Shown here in pieces: positions 45,789-53,430 of a stretch of 64,000 nucleotides of DNA. A program made the translations under genes and the position numbers. The notes beneath the pieces were generated by a model, which was given only the letters and a program-made list of their open reading frames with translations, did no database searches and was not told the origin of the DNA. Origin of the DNA: Streptomyces sp. man185 (lineage in GTDB: Bacteria > Actinomycetota > Actinomycetes > Streptomycetales > Streptomycetaceae); the NCBI GenBank assembly GCA_002551355.1, contig NTHE01000003.1, forward strand, positions 1-64,000. The letters run 5' to 3'. Each line of letters opens with the position of its first letter. Within the stretch, counting starts at the first letter, position 1.

Positions 45789-47009
45789 GTGCCGCTCGAC
45801 GTCGTCATCTGCGAACCCCTGCGCACTCCCATCGGCCGGTTCGGCGGGGCCTTCGCCCAGCAGACCCCGGCCGCGCTGGCCGCACGCGTCATCGCGGAGA
45901 TCGTCGCCCGCACCGGCATCGACCCCGCCCGGGTCGACGAGGTGATCCTCGGCCACGCCTACCCGTCCAGCGAGGCCCCCGCCATCGGGCGCGTCGCCGC
46001 CCTGGACGCCGGACTGCCCACCACGGTCACCGGCTCCCAGATCGACCGCCGCTGCGGCTCCGGGCTCCAGGCGGTGCTGGACGCGGCGATGCAGATCCGG
46101 GCCGGCTTCAGCGAAGTCGTCATCGCGGGCGGCGTCGACGTGATGAGCGCGGCCCCCTACTACACCCACGACGGACGCTGGGGCATCAAGGGGCCCGGCC
46201 TCCAGCTCCACGACGCACTCGCCCGGGGCCGCGTCACCGCCGGAGGCGTCAACCACCCGGTCCCCGGCGGCATGATCGAGACGGCGGAGAACCTGCGCCG
46301 GGAGTACGGCATCAGCCGCGCCGACCAGGACGCCCTGGCCCTCCGCTCCCAGCAGCGCGCCGCCCACGCCGTCGCCGGGGGCCGATACGACGCGGAGACC
46401 GTCCCCGTGACCGTACGCACCCGCAAGGGCGAAACGACCGTCACCGCCGACGAACACCCGCGGCCCGACACCACCGCGGAAACACTCGCCGCGCTCCGGC
46501 CGGTGATGGCGAAGTCCGACCCCGACGCCACCGTCACCGCGGGCAACGCCAGCGGTCAGAACGACGCGGCCGCCGCCTGCCTGGTCACCAGCGCCGAAAC
46601 CGCCGGACGCCTCGGCCTCACCCCGCTCGTGCGCCTCGTCTCCTTCGCCCGCGCCGGGGTCCCGGCCGCGACCATGGGGATCGCCCCCGTCGCCGCCACC
46701 CGTACGGCACTGGACCGCGCCGGAATCACCCTCGCCGACCTCGACCTGATCGAGCTGAACGAGGCGTTCGCCGCCCAGGTCCTGGCCTGCACACGGGAGC
46801 TGGGCCTCGGCGAGACCGACCACGAACAGCGGATCAACGTCAACGGGTCGGGCATCTCGCTCGGCCACCCGGTCGGGGCCACCGGAGCCCGTATCCTCGC
46901 CACGCTCACCCGCGAACTGCACCGCCGCGAAGGCCGCTACGGCCTGGAGACGATGTGCATCGGCGGCGGCCAGGGCCTTGCCGCGATCTTCGAACGCATC
47001 GCGGACTGA
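45789..47009 (+). CDS. Thiolase (3-oxoadipyl-CoA / acetyl-CoA acyltransferase type)
   Basis: The 406-residue thiolase has the nucleophile Cys in IDRRCGSGLQAVLDA, the C-terminal His in ISLGHPVGATGARI and the second Cys in METMCIGGGQGLAAIFE-like sequence (ETMCIGGGQG). It cleaves 3-oxoacyl-CoA with CoA, giving acetyl-CoA and a shortened acyl-CoA (succinyl-CoA if the substrate is 3-oxoadipyl-CoA). GTG 45789 follows GGAAAGG. It is likely co-regulated with the CoA-transferase arm by LysR. Confidence 0.92.
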   Translation: MPLDVVICEPLRTPIGRFGGAFAQQTPAALAARVIAEIVARTGIDPARVDEVILGHAYPSSEAPAIGRVAALDAGLPTTVTGSQIDRRCGSGLQAVLDAAMQIRAGFSEVVIAGGVDVMSAAPYYTHDGRWGIKGPGLQLHDALARGRVTAGGVNHPVPGGMIETAENLRREYGISRADQDALALRSQQRAAHAVAGGRYDAETVPVTVRTRKGETTVTADEHPRPDTTAETLAALRPVMAKSDPDATVTAGNASGQNDAAAACLVTSAETAGRLGLTPLVRLVSFARAGVPAATMGIAPVAATRTALDRAGITLADLDLIELNEAFAAQVLACTRELGLGETDHEQRINVNGSGISLGHPVGATGARILATLTRELHRREGRYGLETMCIGGGQGLAAIFERIAD

Positions 47010-47031
47010 CGGCGGTTCACGCGGAACCACC

Positions 47032-48287
47032 TCACCGGACGACCGCCGCCGCCGGGGCCCCTACCCGGGCCGGGGCGCCGGGTGACCGGCTCGGCGGCCT
47101 CCCGGGCGTCCTCGTGAGGTAGTGCCGTGTCCCGGCCGGCACCCCGCGGAACCAGACGTCCACCTCGTCCTGCCCCATCGTCGGCCAGTCGGGGACGTCC
47201 TCGACCAGCGCGCGCCTCATCCGGCGGCCCAGCTCCACCAAGTGGGCCACCGCCGCCGTGCGTTCGTCCGCGTACCGCTCCAGTGCCGCGGAGAGGTCCG
47301 GCCCCTCGCGGAGGACCGGCTCCAGGCACAGGGCGTCCTGCAGCGCCTTGACCGCGCCGGTGGCGGTGTGCGGCCTGGTCACCCGGGCCGCGTCCCCGGC
47401 CGGCAGCAGTGGCGGGCGGGCGACCCGGGGGCCTGCACATCGGCGACCGGGTGGCAGGCCGTCGCCCGGCGGCGGCCCCCCGCGCGACGATGTCCGCCCA
47501 GGCCGCCGGAAGAATGCTCCCTCGCCGGCTCGTGCACATACGGCCCCGGCTCGGCCCCTTCGGGCGGGCGGCCGTGAATGGCGTACGCGAGCAGTCCGTT
47601 GCCCGTCCCCGTGCTGCCGTCACCGTCCTGCGGACCACCGGGGACCAGGCAGAAGATGCCGTGCCCGCCGGGGAACCCCAGGGTCACCCACGCGCCGCGC
47701 AGGAGCTCCAGCTTCCGGGGGGTGCCCCGCCGGGGCGCCGAGCGGGATCGCGCCGCGCCAGACCAGGTACGGGGCGGGCACAGGGCGAAGGCCCGGCGCG
47801 AGCAACTGCCGGGTGGCCGACGCGTGGCCGTCGGCGCCCACGACCAGGTCGTACGGCTCCTCGCCCCGCGCGGAGGTGATCACCGCCCGGCCGGATCCGC
47901 CCCGACCGAACCGAGGTCACCGACTGCCCCCGGAGACAGCGCACGGCCCCGGCGCTCGCGCGCAACGACCCCCACAGCAGACCCCAGTTGCACGGGATCA
48001 CGGGGGAGGAGTGCGGCCAGTTCCCGTGCGTTCCGGCCGGCCGGCCCCCGCGTCAGCCAGACCCGGGTCCCCACCGGAGCCGTCGGCATGGCCGCGTCCA
48101 GATACCCGGACCCGACGAGCTCCGCGTGCAGCGGCGGCGGGATCACGATGCCGAACCCCCGGTCCCGGAGTGCGGCGCCACTCCGTTCGTACACGGTGAC
48201 GTCGGCCGCGGCCCGCGAGCCCGCGACGGCCGCCGCGCACCCCGCGATGCTGCCGCCGATCACCCCGATGCGTAACGCTGCTGCCAC
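47032..48287 (-). pseudogene. FAD-dependent monooxygenase, broken by frameshifts
   Basis: Homology to PHBH-fold monooxygenases runs in order along the minus strand but jumps frames. The FAD-binding start RIGVIGGSIAGCAAAVAGSR is at 48287-47990; IPCNWGLLWGSLR lies in another frame near 47970-48001; YDLVVGADGHASATRQLLAP is in a third piece (47883-47740). Then come GGHGIFCLVPGGP and NGLLAYAIHGRPPEG (47687-47500), and VTRPHTATGAVKALQDALCL (47382-47150), normally preceded by GDA. At least three shifts are needed. All FAD-site blocks are present but no single frame spans them. The gene would have followed the thiolase arm tail to tail. Confidence 0.85.
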
Positions 48288-48381
48288 GTCCCCGGCCCTT
48301 CCCGTCGTCCCGCACGCACAGAAGGTCCGGCCGGACAGTCCCCGCTGTCCGGCCGGACCTCGTTCTCCCGCGGGAGCTCTA

Positions 48382-49074
48382 TCAGTCCCGCGCGTTACGA
48401 GTGCGGCGCATCAGCACCGCACCGCCGAGCAGCAGCGCGGCGCTCGCGCCGGCGGCCAGGCCGAGGTCGGCGGCACCGGTGTCGGCCAGGTGCGCGTCCG
48501 GGGTGTTGGACCCGGGCGTGCCGGACCCGGGAGTGTCCGAGCCGGGGGTGTCGGTACCGGGCGTGTCGGTCGGCGGCTGGTCCACGGGGGGCTCGTCGAC
48601 CGGGGGCTCGTCAACGGGCGGCTCGTCCACCGGCGGCTCGTCGACCGGGGGCTCGTCGACGGGCGGCTCGTCGACGGGCGGCTCGCCAACCGGGGGCTCA
48701 TCAACGGGGGGCTCGTCGACGGGGGGCTCGTCGACCGGCGGTTCATCGACGGGGGGCTCGTCGACGGGCGGCTCATCGACGGGCGGCTCGTCCACCGGGG
48801 GCTTGACCGGCGGGTGGTTGTGCTTCGGGCCGTCGGCGTTCACGCACTTGTTGCCGAAGGCAGGGTTCAGCAGAGCGATCACGTTCACGGTGTTGCCGCA
48901 CACATTGACCGGGACATTCACCGGCACCTGCACGGCGTTGCCCGAACCGACCCCCGGCGAACCGACGGCCGCCCCCTCGGCCGACGCGTCGGCGTGCGCG
49001 GTGCCGCCCACCGCCGCCAGGAGGCCGGATGCGGCCGCCATGACGATCAAGCTTTTGTTGAAGACCTGTCGCAT
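48382..49074 (-). CDS. Wall-anchored chaplin with one chaplin domain and PPVDE repeats
   Basis: The 230-residue protein has a signal peptide (MRQVFNKSLIVMAAASGLLA, cleavage near AHADA), one chaplin domain (about 35-78: VPVNVPVNVCGNTVNVI, then LNPAFGNKCVN with the two conserved cysteines), and about 15 pentapeptides PPVDE (one PPVGE, one PPVDQ). A TPGSDTPGS linker precedes LADTG, a hydrophobic helix and RRTRNARD. LAxTG is the sortase E motif of Streptomyces. Known long chaplins (ChpA-C) have two chaplin domains; this has one plus a long rigid spacer. ATG 49074 follows AAGGAAGGG. Confidence 0.9.
   Translation of the reverse strand: MRQVFNKSLIVMAAASGLLAAVGGTAHADASAEGAAVGSPGVGSGNAVQVPVNVPVNVCGNTVNVIALLNPAFGNKCVNADGPKHNHPPVKPPVDEPPVDEPPVDEPPVDEPPVDEPPVDEPPVDEPPVGEPPVDEPPVDEPPVDEPPVDEPPVDEPPVDEPPVDQPPTDTPGTDTPGSDTPGSGTPGSNTPDAHLADTGAADLGLAAGASAALLLGGAVLMRRTRNARD
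48586..48807. repeat. In-frame 15-bp tandem repeat (PPVDE units)
   Basis: About 15 copies of a 15-bp unit (gtcgacgggcggctc type on the plus strand) lie within the chaplin gene. Third-codon positions vary between copies, so the array is old or selected at protein level, and copy number may vary between strains. Confidence 0.85.
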
Positions 49075-49225
49075 TACTTGCCCTTCCTTAGGACATTCGC
49101 GAGGACATCGCGTGGGTGCTTCGCGCGCGGATTTACGGGCAGCCATCGGGCGGAGCCGCTGCACAGCCGGATCCGGCGGGAAGCCATGGTGAAAGTGGTG
49201 AAGACGTGCGCGCTGGACGACTGCC

Positions 49226-49253
49226 ATAACGACTCAGACACAGGCGGGAAACT
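49226..49253 (-). promoter_or_regulatory. Promoter-like element for the long chaplin
   Basis: On the minus strand AGTTTC-N16-CGTTAT, about 150 bp upstream of the chaplin start. It shares AGTTTCCCG-N13-CGTT with the element at 50672-50699 and resembles the sigma-BldN consensus at -10 (CGTTGA). Confidence 0.5.
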
Positions 49254-49544
49254 TAGAGTTGCGTGGGAATTGTGTAATCACCCGAACGGGTGGCGCCTCT
49301 GTATCCCGTGCATCCCGGTTAGCAGAGCAAGAAAAACGATTCGTCGTCAACTGGACTGTTCTCTGCCGGTGTTGACAGTCGACGATCGTCCGCCGCCGCT
49401 GCGTCGCGGTGTCAGAGGGATCGGGGCTCGCCCGCCCGTTCGGGCCAAAGGCTCCGGCGAGTCGTATGCAATTTCTTCACGAACAGACTGCCGTGCGGCA
49501 GGACGTGGGGGCACGCTTCATGTCCGGCATTCGGGTGAATGGGC

Positions 49545-49572
49545 GGAACCTAACGTCGAGTGGTGAGTTGAC
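49545..49572 (+). promoter_or_regulatory. Sigma-BldN-like promoter of the first rodlin
   Basis: CGGAAC-N16-AGTTGA matches the reported BldN consensus CGTAAC-N16-CGTTGA at 10 of 12 positions and lies 44 bp before the rodlin GTG. BldN is known to drive chaplins and rodlins in Streptomyces. The remaining roughly 540-bp gap (49075-49616) is relatively AT-rich, with no gene seen. Confidence 0.6.
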
Positions 49573-49616
49573 CAGGGGGCTCCGCCACGGGGCAACCGGT
49601 ACGAGAAGGGTTCATC

Positions 49617-50018
49617 GTGATCAAGAAGGTTCTGGCTACGGGCGCTGTCGCCGCCTCCATCCTCGGTCTCGGCGCGACGCAGGCCATGGCCATCGCCAAC
49701 GACGGCGGCACGACCTCGGTCAACGGCAACGGCGCCTCGCAGTCGTACGGCAACTCCGAGACCCACGGTGACTGGAGCCCGCAGTTCGCGCTCGTCCAGG
49801 GCTCGCTGAACAAGCCCTGCATCGCCCTCCCGGCCAAGGCGAACGTCGGCTCGCTCATCGGCCTCGTGCCGGTCGCGGTCCAGGACATCAACGTCCTGTC
49901 CTCCCCGCAGAACCAGCAGTGCACCGAGAACTCCACCCAGGCCAAGGGCGACGAGGCGCTGTCGCACATCCTGGAGGACATCCCGGTCCTCTCCGGCAAC
50001 GGCGTCGGCAACAACTGA
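49617..50018 (+). CDS. Rodlin protein, copy 1
   Basis: The 133-residue secreted protein has a signal peptide (MIKKVLATGAVAASILGLGA, cleavage near AMA) followed by the rodlin body: IANDGGTTSVNGNGASQSYG, DWSPQFALVQGSLNKPCIAL, NVLSSPQNQQCTENSTQAKG, ending LSGNGVGNN. Rodlins arrange chaplin fibres into the paired rodlets of aerial hyphae and spores. GTG 49617 has AGAAGGG upstream. Closest in the window to the rodlin at 51157. Confidence 0.93.
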   Translation: MIKKVLATGAVAASILGLGATQAMAIANDGGTTSVNGNGASQSYGNSETHGDWSPQFALVQGSLNKPCIALPAKANVGSLIGLVPVAVQDINVLSSPQNQQCTENSTQAKGDEALSHILEDIPVLSGNGVGNN

Positions 50019-50187
50019 TCCGCGGCCGCTCTGCTCGGGCCTGGGCCCTCGGCGTTCCTCCACCGAGCGGCTCGGGCCCGTTGTTCTCCCGGAACGCGAA
50101 CACCGCTTCCCCGTCCGCGTTCTCCGCACCGCGGACAGGCGGGCAATGTGGCATTCGGGCGGATATCCGGGAATCCGCCCGTCGAAC

Positions 50188-50215
50188 AGTTCCGATTCCG
50201 GACGTTCATCGTTAT
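50188..50215 (+). promoter_or_regulatory. Promoter-like element for the short chaplin
   Basis: AGTTCC-N16-CGTTAT has the same spacing and the same -10-like hexamer as the long-chaplin element, about 97 bp upstream of the short chaplin start. Confidence 0.45.
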
Positions 50216-50311
50216 GTAGGACAGCGCCGGAGTCGCGAGCGATCACCATCCGGCTCGGGCGGGCACGAAAGTCGTGACCGCACCGGACTCCGCCGAGGAA
50301 AGGGAAGAAAA

Positions 50312-50545
50312 GTGAAGTTCACCAAGGTTGCCGCTGTCGCCGCCGGTACGGTCCTGGCGATGGGCGCCGCCGCGCCGGCCATGGCCGACTCGGGTGCCGA
50401 GGCCATTGCCGCCGGTTCCCCGGGCGTGCTGTCGGGCAACATCCTCCAGGTCCCGATCCACATTCCGCTCAACGTCTGCGGCAACACCGTCAACGTGATC
50501 GGCGCGCTGAACCCGGCGTTCGGCAACACCTGCATCAACAAGTAG
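50312..50545 (+). CDS. Short chaplin
   Basis: The 77-residue product is a signal peptide (KFTKVAAVAAGTVLAMGAAA, cleavage near AMADS) plus a single chaplin domain (SGNILQVPIHIPLNVCGNTV, LNPAFGNTCINK) with the two cysteines, ending right after the domain as in ChpE-H. Short chaplins self-assemble into amyloid-like, surface-active fibres at the air-water boundary. GTG 50312 follows GGAAAGGGA. A perfect palindromic terminator follows. Confidence 0.95.
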   Translation: MKFTKVAAVAAGTVLAMGAAAPAMADSGAEAIAAGSPGVLSGNILQVPIHIPLNVCGNTVNVIGALNPAFGNTCINK

Positions 50546-50583
50546 CTCCGACCGGCCGGGCCTCTTCGGCCCTCAAACCGGTG

Positions 50584-50617
50584 GGCCTCGTACGGCAATT
50601 GCCGTACGAGGCCTTTT
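50584..50617 (+). terminator. Perfect 30-nt palindrome plus T4
   Basis: GGCCTCGTACGGCAA is followed directly by its exact complement (50599-50613) and then TTTT, a classic intrinsic terminator 38 bp after the short chaplin stop. With no unpaired loop in the perfect palindrome, a few central bases must stay open. Confidence 0.85.
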
Positions 50618-50671
50618 CGCTGGCCGGTTGAACGCATGCGTGGACAATGCCGGAGAAATTCTTCGCCCCGC

Positions 50672-50699
50672 AGTTTCCCGGAAGCGGCCTGATCGTTGA
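50672..50699 (+). promoter_or_regulatory. Sigma-BldN-like promoter with palindromic -10 region
   Basis: AGTTTC-N16-CGTTGA has a perfect BldN-type -10. The -10 sits in the centre of the inverted repeat CCTGATC-GT-TGATCAGG-like dyad (50688-50704), which may be an operator. It lies about 97 bp upstream of the small secreted protein gene. Confidence 0.5.
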
Positions 50700-50795
50700 T
50701 CAGGGAGAAAGCGGCAGAAGTCACAGGTAAAGAAAGCTTGTGTGCGGCACGGAAACGTGACCGAAGCAGACGCCGCGCAGAAGGGAACCAGAAAA

Positions 50796-51086
50796 GTGAA
50801 GTACGCGAAGACCGCCGCCCTCGTTGTCGGTTCCGTGGCTGCCCTCGGAACGGCCGCACCCGCCTTCGCCGCTACTACGCCCACGGCCCCCAACTTCAGC
50901 CTCGACAGCGGCCTCAACCAGGTGATGGCCAGCGCCCCGCAGGTCGTGGAGCCGGTGGTGGACACCGCCGCCGAGACCACCGAGACCCTCGCGGAGGACG
51001 GCACGGTCGGCAAGCTGGCGGGCCAGGCGACCGGTGCGGTCGAGGGCGCCGCTCCGCTGCTCGGCGGCGTTCCCCTCGGCGGCTGA
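50796..51086 (+). CDS. Small secreted protein between rodlin genes
   Basis: The 96-residue product has a clear signal peptide (KYAKTAALVVGSVAALGTAA, cleavage near AFAATT) that closely resembles the chaplin signal (KFTKVAAV). The mature 70 residues are Ala/Val/Glu-rich and helical (LDSGLNQVMASAPQVVEPVV), end in LLGGVPLGG, and have no Cys. It is not a chaplin or rodlin and I do not know a function. GTG 50796 has AAGGGA upstream. The second rodlin starts 70 bp later with no visible promoter between, so they are probably co-transcribed. Confidence 0.8.
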   Translation: MKYAKTAALVVGSVAALGTAAPAFAATTPTAPNFSLDSGLNQVMASAPQVVEPVVDTAAETTETLAEDGTVGKLAGQATGAVEGAAPLLGGVPLGG

Positions 51087-51156
51087 CCGCCGCATCACGA
51101 CCTTTCCCCCCGGGCTTCTCCGCCTGAACAGCACCACTTTCCAGAAGGGCTTTTCC

Positions 51157-51567
51157 ATGTTCAAGAAGATCATGTCCTCGGCGGCCGTCGCCGTCTCCAT
51201 CGTCGGCGTCTCCGCCGCGGCCGCCCCGTCCGCCATGGCCATTGCCAACGACGGCGGCACCACGACGGTCAACGGCAACGGCGCCTCCCAGGCGTACGGC
51301 AACTCCGAGACCCACGGCGACTGGAGCCCGCAGTTCGCGCTCATCCAGGGCTCACTGAACAAGCCCTGCATCGCCCTCCCGGCCAAGGCGAACGTCGGCT
51401 CGCTGCTCGGCGTCGTGCCGATCTCCGTCCAGGACATCAACGTCCTGTCCTCCCCGCAGAACCAGCAGTGCACCGAGAACTCCACCCAGGCCAAGGGTGA
51501 CGAGGCCCTGTCGCACCTGCTGAACGACATCCCGATCCTCTCCGGCAACGGCGCCGGCAACAACTGA
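51157..51567 (+). CDS. Rodlin protein, copy 2
   Basis: The 136-residue rodlin has a signal peptide (MFKKIMSSAAVAVSIVGVSA) and a body nearly identical to copy 1: IANDGGTTTVNGNGASQAYG, DWSPQFALIQGSLNKPCIAL, ending LSGNGAGNN. ATG 51157 has AGAAGGG upstream. High DNA identity with copy 1 over the mature region (for example the stretch encoding [20 protein letters not shown]) suggests a recent duplication or gene conversion. Confidence 0.94.
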   Translation: MFKKIMSSAAVAVSIVGVSAAAAPSAMAIANDGGTTTVNGNGASQAYGNSETHGDWSPQFALIQGSLNKPCIALPAKANVGSLLGVVPISVQDINVLSSPQNQQCTENSTQAKGDEALSHLLNDIPILSGNGAGNN

Positions 51568-51604
51568 GGCCGAGCGACTCCGGTCCGCTCCCTTTGACCC
51601 ACCG

Positions 51605-51660
51605 GGGGCCAGTTCATTCGTACGGCGACCGTTCTTCGCCGGACCGGACGGACTGGCCCC
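51605..51660 (+). terminator. Nested hairpin after rodlin copy 2
   Basis: An outer stem GGGGCCAGT/ACTGGCCCC encloses an inner stem CGGCGA/TCGCCG (51623-51641). Confidence 0.5.
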
Positions 51661-51755
51661 TCGTCATGTGCCGCCGTCTCCGGTCGGGGCAACCCGTTGG
51701 GCCGGATGCCGTAACCCCGGCTGACGTTCCCCGCCGGGCCGGGTAGGGCCTCCGC

Positions 51756-51974
51756 ATGGATCCGTACGACAGTCAGACCTCGCAGAGCGCCGAGCGGTGG
51801 CCCGCGCCGGGCGGCACGCCGATCTACGACCGCCTCCTCGCCGAGTGGCAGGCGGCCGGAGGTGAGCACCCCCTCGCGGAACCGCACCAGGGCCCGCCCT
51901 CCCGCCGCGGTGGCTTCGTGCCGGCGGCGCGCACCTCGGAGCAGGTTCCCGGGCCTGAGGCGCCCGGGAATTGA
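51756..51974 (+). CDS. Small conserved protein with [11 protein letters not shown] motif
   Basis: The 72-residue acidic, Pro-rich, soluble protein has [17 protein letters not shown] in the middle and a disordered C-terminus. The TP(I/V)YD motif recurs, as I remember it, in small Streptomyces proteins of unknown role near developmental genes. No signal peptide. ATG 51756 lacks a good Shine-Dalgarno; TAGGGC lies 5-10 bp upstream, so a leaderless message is possible. Confidence 0.65.
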   Translation: MDPYDSQTSQSAERWPAPGGTPIYDRLLAEWQAAGGEHPLAEPHQGPPSRRGGFVPAARTSEQVPGPEAPGN

Positions 51975-52022
51975 CGAGAAGCGTCGACCTTGCGCCGGAA
52001 CGAACCCATTTGAGTGGTACTG

Positions 52023-52051
52023 CGCAACCGATCAGGGGCAGCGGCAGTTGA
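52023..52051 (+). promoter_or_regulatory. Sigma-BldN-like promoter of rodlin copy 3
   Basis: CGCAAC-N17-AGTTGA lies 42 bp upstream of the third rodlin's ATG. Both hexamers differ from the BldN consensus at one base, and the spacer is one longer than that of copy 1, which has the same -10 hexamer. Confidence 0.55.
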
Positions 52052-52092
52052 TCAGTACGTTCCACAACGGGACGCTCCGAAAGGTGAAGTTG

Positions 52093-52500
52093 ATGAAGAA
52101 GATGATGGCCGGCGCTGCAGTGGCCGTGTCCCTGCTCGGTCTGTCCGCAGTCGCGGCTCCCACGGCCATGGCGATCGGCAACGACGGCGGCACCACCACG
52201 CTCAACGGCAACGGTGCCGAGTCGGAGATCGGCAACGCCGAGACCGAGGGCGACTGGAGCCCGCAGAACCAGCTCGTTCAGGGCACCCTGAACAAGCTGT
52301 GTGTCGGCCTGCCCCTCAAGGCCAACGTCGGCTCGCTCGTCGGCCTCGTGCCGATCGCGGTCCAGGACGTCAACGTCCTGTCCAACCCGCAGAACCAGCA
52401 GTGCGCCGACAACTCCACCCAGGCCAAGGGCGACGAGCCGCTGTCGCACATCCTGGACGACATCCCGGTCCTCTCGGGCAACGGCGTCGGCAACAACTGA
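52093..52500 (+). CDS. Rodlin protein, divergent copy 3
   Basis: The 135-residue rodlin has a signal peptide ([20 protein letters not shown]) and a diverged middle: [20 protein letters not shown] replaces the GASQxYGNSETHGDWSPQ of copies 1-2, and [13 protein letters not shown] replaces NKPCIALPAKANV. The end LSGNGVGNN is kept. S. coelicolor has two rodlins, so a third diverged one is notable. ATG 52093 is chosen over GTG 52084 because GAAAGGTGA gives proper spacing to the ATG. Confidence 0.92.
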   Translation: MKKMMAGAAVAVSLLGLSAVAAPTAMAIGNDGGTTTLNGNGAESEIGNAETEGDWSPQNQLVQGTLNKLCVGLPLKANVGSLVGLVPIAVQDVNVLSNPQNQQCADNSTQAKGDEPLSHILDDIPVLSGNGVGNN

Positions 52501-52526
52501 CGTACCCCAGTCTGACGGTGTGAGCG

Positions 52527-52560
52527 CGGGCGGTCCGAGGGTCACTCCTCGGGCCGCCCG
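52527..52560 (+). terminator. Hairpin after rodlin copy 3
   Basis: A 14-bp stem (CGGGCGGTCCGAGG / CCTCGGGCCGCCCG, one G-T wobble) with a 6-nt loop, 26 bp after the stop. Confidence 0.75.
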
Positions 52561-52584
52561 CCCTCGTTGTCACGGCACCGGGCG

Positions 52585-52630
52585 CATGACGAGGCCCACC
52601 ACTCCACGGGGGGTGGTGGGCCTCGTCGTG
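52585..52630. terminator. Second hairpin, probably for the converging gene
   Basis: A perfect 15-bp stem (GACGAGGCCCACCAC / GTGGTGGGCCTCGTC), extended by a few more pairs, lies 20 bp beyond the stop of the minus-strand gene at 52651. Confidence 0.75.
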
Positions 52631-52650
52631 TGTCGCGGCGGCGGAGCGCC

Positions 52651-53151
52651 TCAGCCCAGGGAACGGACCGGGAGCAGGCAGTGGGCGGCGGTGCGGACGA
52701 CTTCCTCGTCGGCGGCGAAGGCCCGCAGCTGGTCCTCGCTGACCGGCTGCCCGGGAACGGCCTCCGGCCACGGGCTCGTGGCGAACATCCCGTACACCTG
52801 GCCCTGCGCCTGGGCGGCGGCCAGCCATTCGGCGGGGGCGGGGTACTGCGCGCTGAGGTGAGGCAGGGTCAGGACGGCCCGGCCCGCCTGGACGAGGAGC
52901 TTCGCCTGGATGTTCGGGCTCTCGGCGGCGTCCTGGATGGAGCCGCCGACGTGGAGGCCCGCGCGCTCCAGCGCGGCACGCATGGCCTCGCGGCCGACCA
53001 GGGGCCCGTCCTGCCCGTCGCCCAGCGAGTAGGCGAGGAGGAAGGCGGTGTCCTGGTCCGCGTCGGGCTGCCGGCCGCTCCAGCCGATCAGGATCTGGGT
53101 GCCCAACTGGGCCGGGGTGAACATGCCGGTGGAGGCCTGGGGTGTGGTCAT
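52651..53151 (-). CDS. Conserved protein of unknown function
   Basis: The 166-residue soluble protein starts MTTPQASTGMFTPAQLGTQI and contains ILIGWSGRQPDADQDTAFLL and LVQAGRAVLTLPHLSAQYPA. It has no signal peptide or catalytic motif. The arrangement recalls SseB-like domains of type VII secretion neighbourhoods, but I would not assign it. ATG 53151 lies 7 nt after TAGGGT on the minus strand (53159-53164) without a Shine-Dalgarno, so a leaderless message is likely. Confidence 0.75.
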   Translation of the reverse strand: MTTPQASTGMFTPAQLGTQILIGWSGRQPDADQDTAFLLAYSLGDGQDGPLVGREAMRAALERAGLHVGGSIQDAAESPNIQAKLLVQAGRAVLTLPHLSAQYPAPAEWLAAAQAQGQVYGMFATSPWPEAVPGQPVSEDQLRAFAADEEVVRTAAHCLLPVRSLG

Positions 53152-53278
53152 GCTCGGCACCCTAACGGCCATGAACCGGGCCTCATGCATGCGTATCACC
53201 CGATCGAGGGAGATTCCGGGTATCTATCGCGAATGCGCCCGCTCGAACGTCCCCCGACCGTGGGCCGGGATAAATCGG

Positions 53279-53309
53279 TTGACGGTGTTCCCGGGGGCCG
53301 GGCTAAGGT
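53279..53309 (+). promoter_or_regulatory. Housekeeping-type promoter upstream of rsgA
   Basis: TTGACG-N19-TAAGGT would start transcription near 53316, giving a leader of about 250 nt before rsgA. The spacer is slightly long. The leader carries the 7-bp repeat and a small ORF. Confidence 0.5.
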
Positions 53310-53322
53310 GATCACCGTTCCG

Positions 53323-53363
53323 CCGGAAGCCGGAAGCCGGAAGCCGGAAGCCGGAAGCCGGAG
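53323..53363 (+). repeat. 7-bp tandem repeat in the rsgA leader
   Basis: Five perfect copies of CCGGAAG (53323-53357) and a partial sixth are followed by degenerate ccggaag/ccgaag units to 53400. The unit length is not a multiple of three, so it is not conserved coding sequence; it lies within the predicted mRNA leader. Confidence 0.85.
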
Positions 53364-53430
53364 AAGTCCGAGGAACCGGAAGAACCGAAGCACCGGAAGC
53401 AACCAGAGGAATCAGGAGGTGAGGACATTG

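Noticed and set aside
48586..48807. CRISPR-like array
   Set aside because: The units are 15 bp, contiguous without spacers, in frame and encode PPVDE. This is a protein repeat.
50312..50545. Naming the chaplin and rodlins chpE-H or rdlA/B individually
   Set aside because: Family membership is clear, but one-to-one orthology cannot be decided without alignment to named members.
52651..53151. Type VII secretion SseB assignment
   Set aside because: Only a vague resemblance; no other type VII genes are in the window.
53323..53363. CRISPR or iteron origin
   Set aside because: Seven-bp units without spacers, and no replication initiator or cas gene nearby.
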